DNA from: Candidatus Sulfotelmatobacter sp.
GTDB taxonomy: Bacteria; Acidobacteriota; Terriglobia; Terriglobales; Acidobacteriaceae
Assembly: GCA_030039165.1 (NCBI GenBank)
Contig: JASHQM010000173.1
Span: 1 to 40,030, forward strand
Direction: 5' to 3'
DNA: 40,030 bases
This document shows positions 23,892-32,512 of this stretch, piece by piece (within the stretch, counting starts at the first letter, position 1; each line of letters starts with the position of its first letter). A program made the position numbers and the translations under genes. The notes beneath the pieces were generated by a model. The model was not told where the DNA came from, did no database searches, and saw only the letters and a program-made list of their open reading frames with translations.

Positions 23892-25403
23892 ATGACCTTC
23901 GAACAAGCGGTGGATGGAGCGGAAGTTCTCGCACACAGCGGGAATCCGGGGGTGAGTAGTGTGGAGTACGACTCGCGGCGGGTAAAGCCGGGAAGTTTGT
24001 TTGTGGCGATGCGCGGGGAAGCGAGTGACGGCAATCGATTTATCGATCAGGCGATTTCGGCGGGCGCGGTTGCGGTGGTCACCGATTCGGCGGCGGAGAA
24101 GCCACGGGCCGGGGTTGCGTGGGCAGTTGTACCGCACGGCAGACGGGCGCTGGCGAGGATCAGCGCGAATTTTTATAAGAGGCCGGCGGAGCGGCTGGCG
24201 ATTACAGGGATTACGGGAACAAATGGGAAGAGCACGACGGCGTTTCTTCTGGAATCGATTTTCAAAGCGGCCGGACGGAAGTCGGCGCTGATCGGCACTA
24301 TTGAATATCATGTTGCGGGAAAAATCTTGCCTGCTCCGCACACCACGCCAGAGGCACTGGAGCTGAATCAGATTCTTCACGAGGCGCTGGCCCACGGCGC
24401 CACGGAAACCGTCATGGAAGTTTCTTCCCACGCGCTGGCACAGGAGCGCGTTTTCGGCGTGCCGTTCGATGTAGCTGTGTTCACGAACCTGACGCGCGAT
24501 CACCTCGACTATCACCAAACCATGAAGGATTATTTTGCCGCCAAGCGGGTGCTATTTGAGGGATGCGGGACCGATCCGCCGCGAGCGGTGGTGACGAATG
24601 TCGACGATGAATACGGAGCCGAGCTGGCCCACTTCAGCCGCAAGCGCAGTGCGGTGGTTCTGAAGTATGGATGGGAGCGAGGAGACCTTCACGCGGAAAG
24701 AGTAGAAACCACAACCCGCGGTACACGCTTCGATCTGGCGACACCGGAGGGGAAAATTGCGGTGTTTTCGTCGCTGATTGGGCGGGTAAATGTTTACAAC
24801 ATTCTGGCGGCTGCGGGGGCGGCTTATGCGAGGGGATGTGTGGAGCACGCGATCGCGGAGGGAATCGACGATTTGGCGTGCGTTCCGGGACGATTTGAAC
24901 GTGTGGAATGCGGACAGCCTTTTACGGTGGTGGTCGATTATGCGCATACGGATGACGCTTTGCGGAATTTGACCACGCTGGCGCGGGAGTTGGTGTCTGG
25001 CACGAACGGCAGAGTGATCACATTGTTTGGTTGCGGAGGCGACAGGGATCGGAAGAAGCGTCCGCTGATGGGCGAAGCCGCCGGGCGAGGCAGTGATTTC
25101 GTAGTGCTGACGTCGGATAACCCACGAAGCGAAGATCCCGTGGCAATTATGAACGATGCGGTCGTGGGAGTGCAGAAAAGTGGAGTGAAATACGCTGTCG
25201 AGCCGGACCGAAGAAAAGCGATCGCGCTGGCGATCAGCGAGGCGCGGCCGGGAGATATTGTGCTGCTCGCAGGCAAAGGGCACGAGAAAGTACAGATCGC
25301 TCGTGAAGGAGCAACGCCGTTTGACGATCTGGAAGTGGCGCGAGAGGCGATGCGGGCCGCGGGATTCGACTGCCAGGCGGCACAGGCAGGAGCGCGGGGA
25401 TGA
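23892..25403 (+). CDS. murE: UDP-MurNAc-tripeptide ligase (DAP-adding)
   Basis: The 503-residue Mur ligase adds meso-diaminopimelate to UDP-MurNAc-L-Ala-D-Glu in the cytoplasm using ATP. The three Mur domains are visible: N-terminal UDP-binding (1-100), ATPase with GTNGKST at 109-115, EVSSHAL near 176 and the ligase C-terminal domain. The DNPR motif at 409-412 (SDNPRSEDP) marks DAP rather than lysine specificity. It starts at ATG 23892 without a ribosome binding site but with a TATAAT just upstream. It overlaps murF by ATGA, the first of four consecutive mur genes. Confidence 0.97.
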   Translation: MTFEQAVDGAEVLAHSGNPGVSSVEYDSRRVKPGSLFVAMRGEASDGNRFIDQAISAGAVAVVTDSAAEKPRAGVAWAVVPHGRRALARISANFYKRPAERLAITGITGTNGKSTTAFLLESIFKAAGRKSALIGTIEYHVAGKILPAPHTTPEALELNQILHEALAHGATETVMEVSSHALAQERVFGVPFDVAVFTNLTRDHLDYHQTMKDYFAAKRVLFEGCGTDPPRAVVTNVDDEYGAELAHFSRKRSAVVLKYGWERGDLHAERVETTTRGTRFDLATPEGKIAVFSSLIGRVNVYNILAAAGAAYARGCVEHAIAEGIDDLACVPGRFERVECGQPFTVVVDYAHTDDALRNLTTLARELVSGTNGRVITLFGCGGDRDRKKRPLMGEAAGRGSDFVVLTSDNPRSEDPVAIMNDAVVGVQKSGVKYAVEPDRRKAIALAISEARPGDIVLLAGKGHEKVQIAREGATPFDDLEVAREAMRAAGFDCQAAQAGARG

Positions 25404-26773
25404 AGCTGGAGGTAAACAAAATTGCCGGGCTTATTTCCGCCTCAGGAGAATTCGGAAACTCTGATGTGGCGCACGGGTATTCAATCGACTCGCGAACTGT
25501 CGCGCCGGGAGACCTTTTTTTTGCGGTGAAAGGCGAACGGCTGGATGGGCACGATTTCGTGGAACAGGCTCTGGAGAAAGGCGCAGTTGCGGCGGTTGTT
25601 CGCGGAGACCGCCTGAGCAGATTTGGACAAAAGAGGCGATTACTGGCAGTCGAAGACACGCTGGTTGCATTGCAGACCTTGGCTATGAAGGTGCGCAGGC
25701 TATGGGGAAAGCCGTTGATTGGAGTGACGGGATCCGCGGGAAAAACGACCACCAAAGAAGCCATTGCGCAGGTGCTGATCAGCACGCGCCTGCGCGTGCT
25801 GAAGTCGGAGGGGAATTTCAATAATCATTTCGGTTTGCCGCTGATGCTGCTGAAGCTGGAGCCCGAGCACGATGTGGCGGTGATCGAGATGGGCATGTCG
25901 CACGCAGGAGAAATTCGCGCACTGGCGAAGATTGCGCAACCGGAAATTGGCGTGGTGACGAATGTTGCCCCGGTACACCTGGAATTTTTTGATTCGGTCG
26001 CGGCGATTGCGCGAGCGAAGTATGAACTGGTGGAATCGCTGCCAGGCAATGGAGTGGCAGTGCTGAATGCCGATGATGAGTATGTCTCGCAGTTTGGGCG
26101 AGACTTCAAAGGCAAGGTTGTGATGTATGGAACCGCAGCGACGGCGAATGTGCGAGCGGAAAATCTGACTTCCCTTGGGACGGTGGGAACGGAGTTCGAT
26201 GTGGTGGTTGGAGCTGCGCGAGTACGTGCGCGACTTCCACTGGTGGGAAAACATAATGTCCTGAATGCGCTGGCGGCGGTTGCCGTTGGAGTGGAGCGCG
26301 GGTTGCACCTGGCCGAAGCAGCGGCGGCGCTGGCAACGCTGGCTGCTGCCGACAAACGCGGGCAGGTTGTTCAGATCGGCAACATAACGGTGATTAACGA
26401 TTGCTACAATTCGAATCCAAAGGCCCTCGAAGCAATGGTGGATTCTTTGGCAGCGATGCCTGCACGCCGGCGTATTGTTGTGGCCGGCGAGATGCTCGAA
26501 CTTGGACCTGCGGCAGAGGACATGCACCGTCGCGCAGGCCGGCACATTGCGGAGAAAAAGATCGATGTGCTGTTGGGCGTACGCGGGCTCGCGCGGGCGA
26601 TGGTGGAAGATGCCAGGAAAGCTGGCGTTTCGGCGGAATTCATGGCGACGCCGGAAGACGCCGGCAAATGGCTGGCGCGCGAGGCGCGGGAAGGCGATGT
26701 GGTTCTGCTGAAAGCTTCGCGGGGCGTGAAGCTGGAGAAAGCGCTGGAGACATGGAAGGCAAGGCTTGGATGA
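25400..26773 (+). CDS. murF: UDP-MurNAc-tripeptide--D-Ala-D-Ala ligase
   Basis: The 457-residue ATP-dependent ligase adds D-Ala-D-Ala to the UDP-MurNAc-tripeptide, completing the pentapeptide precursor. The ATP loop GSAGKTTTKE lies at 111-120, followed by the NFNNHFGLPL region, EMGMSHAGEI, and INDCYNSNP in the C-terminal part, all typical of MurF. Its ATG overlaps the murE TGA (ATGA), so translation is coupled. A repeat-bearing gap of 151 bases separates it from mraY. Confidence 0.97.
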   Translation: MKLEVNKIAGLISASGEFGNSDVAHGYSIDSRTVAPGDLFFAVKGERLDGHDFVEQALEKGAVAAVVRGDRLSRFGQKRRLLAVEDTLVALQTLAMKVRRLWGKPLIGVTGSAGKTTTKEAIAQVLISTRLRVLKSEGNFNNHFGLPLMLLKLEPEHDVAVIEMGMSHAGEIRALAKIAQPEIGVVTNVAPVHLEFFDSVAAIARAKYELVESLPGNGVAVLNADDEYVSQFGRDFKGKVVMYGTAATANVRAENLTSLGTVGTEFDVVVGAARVRARLPLVGKHNVLNALAAVAVGVERGLHLAEAAAALATLAAADKRGQVVQIGNITVINDCYNSNPKALEAMVDSLAAMPARRRIVVAGEMLELGPAAEDMHRRAGRHIAEKKIDVLLGVRGLARAMVEDARKAGVSAEFMATPEDAGKWLAREAREGDVVLLKASRGVKLEKALETWKARLG

Positions 26774-26782
26774 TTTTCCACC

Positions 26783-26868
26783 AAGGAGTCACAGAGACAC
26801 GGAGAAAAATGGAGGGTTTAAGCCGTTACGGATCTGATGCAGTGGTTTGGCATTCTCTGTGACTCGTT
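26783..26868 (+). repeat. Palindromic CACAGAG-type repeat between murF and mraY
   Basis: The arm AAGGAGTCACAGAG (26783-26796) pairs with CTCTGTGACTCGTT (26855-26868) with one mismatch, enclosing 58 bases. Flanking sequence GACACGGAGA and its complement-like TTGTCTCCGTGAC add further likeness. A related but tighter element is found in the next gap at 28066-28134. This looks like a REP-type dispersed palindrome. The remaining bases of the gap hold the mraY ribosome binding site. Confidence 0.7.
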
Positions 26869-26924
26869 GTCTCCGTGACGATTCCGGTTTTCACGCAGAA
26901 ATGTTGGAGTGGGACGGAGGCTGA

Positions 26925-28058
26925 TTGCTCTACTGGCTGTTGTATCTGAAGCTGCAACATTATGTTCCGCCGTTCCGCATCTTCCGCTATCTCACGTTTC
27001 GCACCGCCTTCGCCAGCCTGACCGCTTTATTCACCGCGCTGATCGTGGGGCCGCTGGTCATCAGCCGTTTGCGGGAATTTCAAATTGGACAATATATCCG
27101 CGAAGAGGGCCCGAAAGCGCATCAGAAAAAAGCCGGAACGCCGACCATGGGCGGGCTGCTGATCGCCATTGCCGTTGTGGTGCCGACATTATTATGGGCC
27201 GATCTGAGCAACCGCTTTGTGTGGATTGCCGTCTTTGCCACGTGCGCGTTCGCTGCCATCGGGTTTACCGATGACTATACAAAAGTCGTGCACCGCAGGA
27301 ATCTCGGGCTGACGGGGAAGGCTAAGCTAGGCCTGCAAATCGCGACCAGTATCGTGATTGCAGTGATGCTCATTGCAATGCAGACCTATGGAATGTATTC
27401 GACCAAGCTGATTGTGCCGTTCATCAAGCAATTTCATCCCGATCTGGTGGTGCAGAGCTGGGAGCATCTCACACATTTCTGGCCGCTGGCATTTTTGCCC
27501 TTTATCGGATTTGTAGTGCTGGTGATCGTGGGATCGAGCAACGCGGTCAATCTGACGGATGGCCTGGATGGACTTGCCATCGGCTGCACTGTAATCGCTG
27601 CAGGCGCGCTCACCGTTTTGACTTACGTAAGCGGCCACGCCACGTTTGCAACCTACCTGGAGATTCCGAAAATGCCGCAAGTGGGTGAATTGACGATTTT
27701 TTGCGGTGCGATGGTAGGCTCGGCAATTGGGTTTCTGTGGTACAACGCCCATCCAGCCGAAGTGTTTATGGGCGACGTAGGATCGCTGGCGCTGGGCGGC
27801 GCCATCGGCACGGTGGCGGTGATCATCAAGCAGGAATTGCTGCTGCCCTTTATCGGTGGCGTGTTTGTGATTGAAGCCGTATCCGTGATTCTGCAGGTGG
27901 GTTCGTATAAGCTGCGCAGGAAGAGAATTTTCAAGATGGCGCCACTGCATCATCACTTCGAGCTGATGGGCTGGTCGGAGTCGAAAATTATCGTGCGTTT
28001 CTGGATTGCGTCGCTGGTGTTCGCGTTGTTCGCGCTGACGACGCTGAAATTGCGATAA
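26925..28058 (+). CDS. mraY: Phospho-N-acetylmuramoyl-pentapeptide transferase
   Basis: The 377-residue polytopic membrane enzyme transfers phospho-MurNAc-pentapeptide to undecaprenyl phosphate, forming lipid I. The TTG start is supported by GGACGGAGG at proper spacing and by the normal family N-terminus. Signature motifs are present: the pair of aspartates in TDDYTKV, the NLTDGLDGLA loop, MGDVGSLALGG, and PLHHHFE near the end. About ten membrane helices are evident. It lies between two palindromic repeats inside the mur cluster. Confidence 0.97.
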   Translation: MLYWLLYLKLQHYVPPFRIFRYLTFRTAFASLTALFTALIVGPLVISRLREFQIGQYIREEGPKAHQKKAGTPTMGGLLIAIAVVVPTLLWADLSNRFVWIAVFATCAFAAIGFTDDYTKVVHRRNLGLTGKAKLGLQIATSIVIAVMLIAMQTYGMYSTKLIVPFIKQFHPDLVVQSWEHLTHFWPLAFLPFIGFVVLVIVGSSNAVNLTDGLDGLAIGCTVIAAGALTVLTYVSGHATFATYLEIPKMPQVGELTIFCGAMVGSAIGFLWYNAHPAEVFMGDVGSLALGGAIGTVAVIIKQELLLPFIGGVFVIEAVSVILQVGSYKLRRKRIFKMAPLHHHFELMGWSESKIIVRFWIASLVFALFALTTLKLR

Positions 28059-28065
28059 AAATTTT

Positions 28066-28134
28066 ACCACGGAGACACAGAGGCACAGAGAAAGGCATCA
28101 TGTTGTTTCCTCTGTGCCTCTGTGACTCTGTGGT
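28066..28134 (+). repeat. Strong hairpin repeat between mraY and murD
   Basis: Two 25-base arms (28066-28090 and 28110-28134) are complementary at 23 of 25 positions, with a 19-base loop. The arms are made of variations of CACAGAG and GGCACAGAG. The hairpin fills nearly the whole 90-base mraY-murD gap and ends 14 bases before the murD ATG, which has no Shine-Dalgarno sequence. There is no T tract, so a simple terminator is unlikely; RNA processing, stabilisation or a dispersed repeat insertion are possible. Confidence 0.85.
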
Positions 28135-28148
28135 CAAGCCGGTTTTGC

Positions 28149-29501
28149 ATGGATCTTGCGAACAAACGCGTCCTGGTCGTCGGCCTCGGCAAGTCGGGGG
28201 TGGCGTCGGCCCTTTTTCTGAAAGAGCACGGAGCGCAGGTTACGGTCTCCGACACCAAAAGCGGGAACGAACTGCGCAATGAGATTCCCGTTCTGCTCGA
28301 TCATGGAATTACGGTCGAAACCGGCGGCCACGGCGAACGAACCTTCCGCGGGCAGGACCTGATTGTTGTGAGTCCGGGTGTTCCGGTGGATGCGCCGTTG
28401 CTGGTGCAGGCGCGGTCGCAGGGCGAGCCGGTGATCGGCGAAGTGGAGCTGGCGGCCCAATTCTTGCCGGGACGGATCGTCGCCATTACGGGATCGAACG
28501 GGAAGACGACGACGACCACATTGGCCGGGGAGATTCTGACCGCCGGAGGTTTGCCGACGCTGGTGGGAGGAAATATCGGCACGCCGGCGATTTCGCTGGC
28601 GGGCCGCGCGACTGTGCAAAGCGTGATCGTTCTGGAAGTTTCCAGCTTTCAACTGGAAACCATTCAGACATTCCATCCGAAGATCGCCGTGGTTTTGAAT
28701 GTGACGCCCGATCATCTGGACCGGCATCGCACACTGGAAAAATATATCGACGCGAAGGCGCGAATCTTCGAGAATCAGCGGGGCGATGATTTTGCCGTGC
28801 TGAATGCCGATGATCCGACTTGCGTGAGCCTGGCGCGGCGCACTCGGGCAAAGGTGTTCTGGTTCAGCCGGCAGAAGGAGGTGCAGGAAGGAGCGTGGGT
28901 GCGCGAGGGCGCCATTCTGTTCCGTAACGTAGATCGGCAACACGAGATTATGTTGGCTTCCGAAATTCCGCTGAAAGGTGCACACAATCTGGAAAACGTT
29001 TTGGCTGCCGTGTGCGCCGGCGCACTCATGGGCTGTGCAGCGGAAAAGATCCGGCAAGCGGTACACGAGTTCAAAGCGGTCGAGCACCGGCTGGAGTTTG
29101 TAGCGACCATCCGGGGTGTGGATTACTACAACGATTCCAAAGCCACCAACGTGGATGCGACCATCAAGGCGTTGGAGTCGTTCCCCGCGAACATTCACCT
29201 GATTCTTGGCGGAAAGGACAAAGGCAGCGACTATAGCGTTCTGAACGACTTATTGAAAAAGCGAGTGAAGCACGTCTATACGATTGGCGCGGCGGCGGCG
29301 AAGATTAAGTCGCAGATAAAAAACGTCGAGGTGGTGCACGCGGAAACGCTGGATAATGCAGTTCGCAAAGCCGCCGCTGCGGCCACAGCCGGCGATGTAG
29401 TGCTGCTGGCGCCGGCGTGTGCGAGTTTCGATCAGTTCAAGAGCTATGAAGAGCGCGGGAAACTGTTTAAGGAGATGGTGCGAAACCTGGCAAATGCGTA
29501 G
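28149..29501 (+). CDS. murD: UDP-MurNAc-L-alanine--D-glutamate ligase
   Basis: The 450-residue cytoplasmic ligase adds D-glutamate to UDP-MurNAc-L-alanine. The N-terminal dinucleotide-like fold VLVVGLGKSGVASALFL, the ATP loop ITGSNGKTTTT, LEVSSFQLE, and the C-terminal NDSKATNVDAT and LLAPACASFDQF segments are typical of MurD. ATG 28149 gives the normal family start; an earlier in-frame ACG/ATG-like start at 28122 would fall inside the hairpin repeat. It is the last gene of this mur block; the usual ftsW/murG do not follow. Confidence 0.97.
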   Translation: MDLANKRVLVVGLGKSGVASALFLKEHGAQVTVSDTKSGNELRNEIPVLLDHGITVETGGHGERTFRGQDLIVVSPGVPVDAPLLVQARSQGEPVIGEVELAAQFLPGRIVAITGSNGKTTTTTLAGEILTAGGLPTLVGGNIGTPAISLAGRATVQSVIVLEVSSFQLETIQTFHPKIAVVLNVTPDHLDRHRTLEKYIDAKARIFENQRGDDFAVLNADDPTCVSLARRTRAKVFWFSRQKEVQEGAWVREGAILFRNVDRQHEIMLASEIPLKGAHNLENVLAAVCAGALMGCAAEKIRQAVHEFKAVEHRLEFVATIRGVDYYNDSKATNVDATIKALESFPANIHLILGGKDKGSDYSVLNDLLKKRVKHVYTIGAAAAKIKSQIKNVEVVHAETLDNAVRKAAAAATAGDVVLLAPACASFDQFKSYEERGKLFKEMVRNLANA

Positions 29502-29524
29502 GCAGGTGTGAGAGCGCAAGTTCT

Positions 29525-30103
29525 CTATGATGCAAGATGGCGTTGAAAGCGGCGACTGATCCAATAGCCGCCGATGGCGGCGATGATCAGAGTAAGAATA
29601 CCCACACGAACCACACGCCTGCGAATGGTTAGTAAAAGCTCAAATTCCTCATCCATGGGACGCGCAATGCTGAAGATGTAATCGTGTCCCGAAACCTGCA
29701 TGTGTTCGCTGACGATGCGGAAATGATCCGAACTGGATCTGTAGTTGTCGTAGGCCGGCCGATCGAGCCCACCGGGAGTAATCGTGGGCAGATGGTATTG
29801 CTCATAGAACTGCGAACGGTAGATCAGGTTGCCATGCAGATCGACAATCTGCACGCGGTCTTCCGCGTACTCCGCCTTGTACTTCTCTCTGAGTTGCGTC
29901 TGCAGCTCGGCAGCGGATAAGTCGCTGCGTGAGTCGATCCATCGCCGGAGATCAATCGCCTTGCCGTGCAAGTCGGTATCGGCGATGTCCAGCAGAGTGG
30001 TGCGCGCCACGCCAAACAATCCCGCGCCCAGAATCAGCGCGCCGAGAGCGAACACTATCAGGTACCACAGCGAGAGGCGCAGAGCAATGAAGCGCTGGCT
30101 CAC
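29525..30103 (-). pseudogene. Truncated sensor histidine kinase (N-terminal half only)
   Basis: From GTG 30103 (GGAG upstream) the 192-residue frame has a first membrane helix (LSLWYLIVFALGALILGAGL), an extracytoplasmic sensor region of about 120 residues and a second helix (VGILTLIIAAIGGYWISRR). This is the layout of CusS-like heavy-metal or envelope sensor kinases, where HAMP and kinase domains should follow directly after YWISRR. Instead a stop comes 7 residues later and the murD end lies only 23 bases beyond, so no kinase core remains in any frame. No response regulator gene is adjacent. Most likely a deletion remnant; a stand-alone sensor protein is the alternative. Confidence 0.65.
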
Positions 30104-30206
30104 GCGTGCTCCACGACGCACGCGCAACCTTGCACTCTTCCGCTCCGCGTCAAGATGTAAGCAGTGATTGTGAGGCCCGTTTTTGCTCTGGATTGGAGGT
30201 GGAGCA

Positions 30207-30638
30207 TTACCGTGGCGCGGGCAGATTACTGCTCCAGCAATCTGCCAGGATCAGCCAGGCGCCCAGCCTGCGCCACACCTTCATGTACTTGCCACGATCG
30301 GCGCGGATGGTGCCATCGCCCTGACGAATAGCCACGGTGTAGCGGCCGATTTCCATGGCGAGATCGCCTGAGCACTCGACGCGAACCGTTTCCAGGCGAA
30401 GATCTTCGTATCCGGACTCGCCAATCTGGCGCAGCACCCGCTCCACGTTCTTGGGCCCGTAGGCAGGATCGTAGTGCGGCATCATGAACGTGCCATCCGG
30501 TGCGAACAGAGAGGCAGCCTGGTCGTAGTTGCCGGTATTGAAATTAGTGACGAAGTCTTGAGCGAGATTCTGGATCAGCGACTGGGTATCCAGGAACGGA
30601 CGCGAGTCCGCCAGGGAGCTCGAATAGGGCCGATACAT
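30207..30638 (-). CDS. SnoaL/NTF2-like domain protein
   Basis: Start ATG 30638 follows a strong AGGAGG. The 143-residue product shows the cone-shaped NTF2-like pattern of DUF4440/SnoaL proteins: an N-terminal helix with FVTNFNTGNYDQAASLFAPD, the strand pair G-T-F-MMPHYDPAYG, helix NVERVLRQIGESG, and C-terminal strands ending GAWLILADCW. Members include ketosteroid isomerase-like enzymes and ligand-binding proteins; the catalytic residues vary, so no reaction can be given. It precedes the sensor kinase remnant in the same direction with a 103-base gap. Confidence 0.85.
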   Translation of the reverse strand: MYRPYSSSLADSRPFLDTQSLIQNLAQDFVTNFNTGNYDQAASLFAPDGTFMMPHYDPAYGPKNVERVLRQIGESGYEDLRLETVRVECSGDLAMEIGRYTVAIRQGDGTIRADRGKYMKVWRRLGAWLILADCWSSNLPAPR

Positions 30639-30838
30639 CTACTACCTCCTGGGGGAAGGCCAAGAGCCGCATCCACGGCCAGATGGAGGGGCTCTCAACT
30701 GCACCGGCATTCTAGCGCAAAAAGGTCTGTGGATGGAGAAAGAATTGTGGAAAAAAATTTCACCGAGCGGACGGACGTGCCCGGCAAGCATTTTTCCCTT
30801 GTACGCAGCCCGGTTCCGGTTCTAATGTTGCAGCATTG

Positions 30839-31018
30839 ATGGCGAAGCCAGACTTCCGGATCAGGGGCGCGGAATCGCCCAGTGAAGGTACGCAAACCGC
30901 CCTCCCCGCGAATCCCGAACGCTTCTGTCCAAATTGTTCCTCGGAGCTGAAGGAGAGCCGCTGCAAGCTAAGTTGCCCGGCATGCGGCTTCTACTTAAGC
31001 TGCTCGGATTTCTACTGA
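30839..31018 (+). CDS. Zinc ribbon miniprotein
   Basis: The 59-residue product (ATG 30839; a TTG one codon earlier is possible) has a disordered N-terminal half and a C-terminal double CxxC zinc ribbon: CPNC, then C-KLSCPAC, ending GFYLSCSDFY. The SCSDFY/SCSDYY end is a pattern I associate with small conserved zinc-ribbon proteins. No Shine-Dalgarno sequence is visible. It is upstream of the ABC ATPase gene on the same strand. The gap 30639-30838 upstream shows nothing nameable. Confidence 0.6.
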   Translation: MAKPDFRIRGAESPSEGTQTALPANPERFCPNCSSELKESRCKLSCPACGFYLSCSDFY

Positions 31019-31086
31019 TTTTCGCAACAAGTCCAACCGCCGACGGTTCACCCCGAAGCTTGAGCCGACGCTGCTACTATGAGGAA

Positions 31087-32109
31087 GTGGCGACGCTTCT
31101 GGAAGTTCGCAATTTGCATATCCAATTTTCTGCCTTTGCCCTGCGAGGGCAATCTCCACAGAAAAAAAAGGATATGCAGACCCATTACTTCACGGCCGTG
31201 CGAGACGTCAGTTTTTCGATCGGGCCAGGCGAGGTGGTGGGAGTGGTGGGCGAGTCGGGATCGGGTAAGTCGCTGACATGTCTGGCAATTATGCGCCTTC
31301 TACCGCAGCAGGCGTGTGTGTCTGGGCAGATTTCGTTCGTGGAGAACGGAACCGGGCGAGATTTACTCGCACTGCCCCAGGAATCCATGCGGCAACTGCG
31401 TGGCTCCCGCCTAGCCATGATTTTTCAGGAGCCGATGACCGCGCTCAATCCCGTAATGCGTGTGGGCGAACAGGTCAGCGAGGCGGCGCGTGCGCACCGC
31501 AGCCTATCAAAACGTGAGGCGAGGCGCCTGGCGGTCGAGGCCATGGCAGACGTGGCGATTCCGGAGCCAGAGTCGCGGGTCGGCGATTATCCGCACCAAC
31601 TTTCGGGAGGCATGCGGCAGCGGGTAATGATCGCGATGGCCATCGTGAACCGCCCGCAATTGCTGATCGCGGACGAACCAACCACCGCCCTGGATGTGAC
31701 CATTCAGGCGCAGATCCTGGATTTGTTGGGGAAATTGCGAGCCAGATTCGGCTTGGCAATGCTGTTCATCTCGCATGATCTGGCAGTGGTTTCGCAAGTT
31801 GCCGATCGGGTAGCCGTGATGTACGCAGGAAGCATCGTAGAACTCGGAAGCAAGGAGCAGATTTTTGGCAATCCCGCGCATCCTTATACGCAAGGCTTGT
31901 TACGAGCGGTACCCGGTCTGAAGACGAAGCGCGAACGGCCGCTGGAAAGCATTGAGGGCACGGTACCGGCATTGCACGACATGCCTTCCGGCTGCGCTTT
32001 TGAACCTCGCTGCGGGTTACGCGTGCCGGAGTGCAGGCTTGCACTCCCGCCGCTGCTCGAAGTAGAAGCAGGACATTTTTCGCGCTGCCCTGTGGTCAAT
32101 TCGATGTAA
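31087..32109 (+). CDS. Oligopeptide-type ABC transporter ATPase (OppD/DppD-like)
   Basis: From GTG 31087 the 340-residue protein is a peptide-importer ATPase. Walker A GESGSGKS is at 55-62, the Q loop in [11 protein letters not shown], the signature LSGGMRQR, Walker [13 protein letters not shown] and the switch His in ISHDLAV. The C-terminal oligo_HPY region contains the family Cys-rich end ([19 protein letters not shown]) that may bind an Fe-S cluster. An earlier frame start adds a hydrophobic stretch unlike the family and is rejected. A TACTAT box directly before the GTG suggests a leaderless message. No permease, binding protein or OppF gene is near, so it is an orphan subunit. Confidence 0.92.
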   Translation: MATLLEVRNLHIQFSAFALRGQSPQKKKDMQTHYFTAVRDVSFSIGPGEVVGVVGESGSGKSLTCLAIMRLLPQQACVSGQISFVENGTGRDLLALPQESMRQLRGSRLAMIFQEPMTALNPVMRVGEQVSEAARAHRSLSKREARRLAVEAMADVAIPEPESRVGDYPHQLSGGMRQRVMIAMAIVNRPQLLIADEPTTALDVTIQAQILDLLGKLRARFGLAMLFISHDLAVVSQVADRVAVMYAGSIVELGSKEQIFGNPAHPYTQGLLRAVPGLKTKRERPLESIEGTVPALHDMPSGCAFEPRCGLRVPECRLALPPLLEVEAGHFSRCPVVNSM

Positions 32110-32224
32110 CCTTTCCGAGAGTGGGACTCTGACGAAGGGAGCCGGCATGGCGCAAGTTGGCGCATGTCGCAGAATCGCAGGGGCGTAGAGTATTTGTACG
32201 CCAGCCTCAAAACTAATTTCGTCT

Positions 32225-32512
32225 GTGCCCCGCGAATCCATCGTGCGATTTCCTGCCTGGCAGGGTGTTTACGAAGCCACGCTGCGCGAATCGAAGATCG
32301 ACAAATTGTTTAAGCTGGTTGAGATTGCCGAGGCGGCAATGCTGACGCGGCGCGACCTATTGAAGCATAACAGCGGCAGCCGGGCAGAACGGCACGCGAT
32401 TGAGGACGGCTTGCGAGTTCTGCTGGTGATCAAACAAGGACAGTTGCAGTTTTCCTCTGTCACTGATAAAAGAGGGGTGCGCAACGCAGGTTCTCCGGCG
32501 GCATCGCAGTGA
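32225..32512 (+). CDS. Small protein of unknown function
   Basis: The 95-residue frame starts at GTG 32225. It has a short N-terminal strand region (RFPAWQGVYEATLRESKIDK), a helix KLFKLVEIAEAAMLTRRDLL, an acidic-basic middle and a strand VLLVIKQGQLQF. It looks like a folded soluble protein with an otherwise disordered C-terminus. It overlaps the next small gene by GTGA, so the two are likely translated together. No ribosome binding site; TAATTT ends 5 bases before the start. No family recognised. Bases 32110-32224 hold nothing else that I can support. Confidence 0.6.
   Translation: MPRESIVRFPAWQGVYEATLRESKIDKLFKLVEIAEAAMLTRRDLLKHNSGSRAERHAIEDGLRVLLVIKQGQLQFSSVTDKRGVRNAGSPAASQ

Noticed and set aside
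26783..28134. CRISPR array made of the CACAGAG repeats
   Set aside because: Only two palindromic elements over 1.2 kb separated by mraY; no regular spacers and no cas genes.
28134..29198. 354-codon leftward frame
   Set aside because: It is antisense to murD and has no features of its own.
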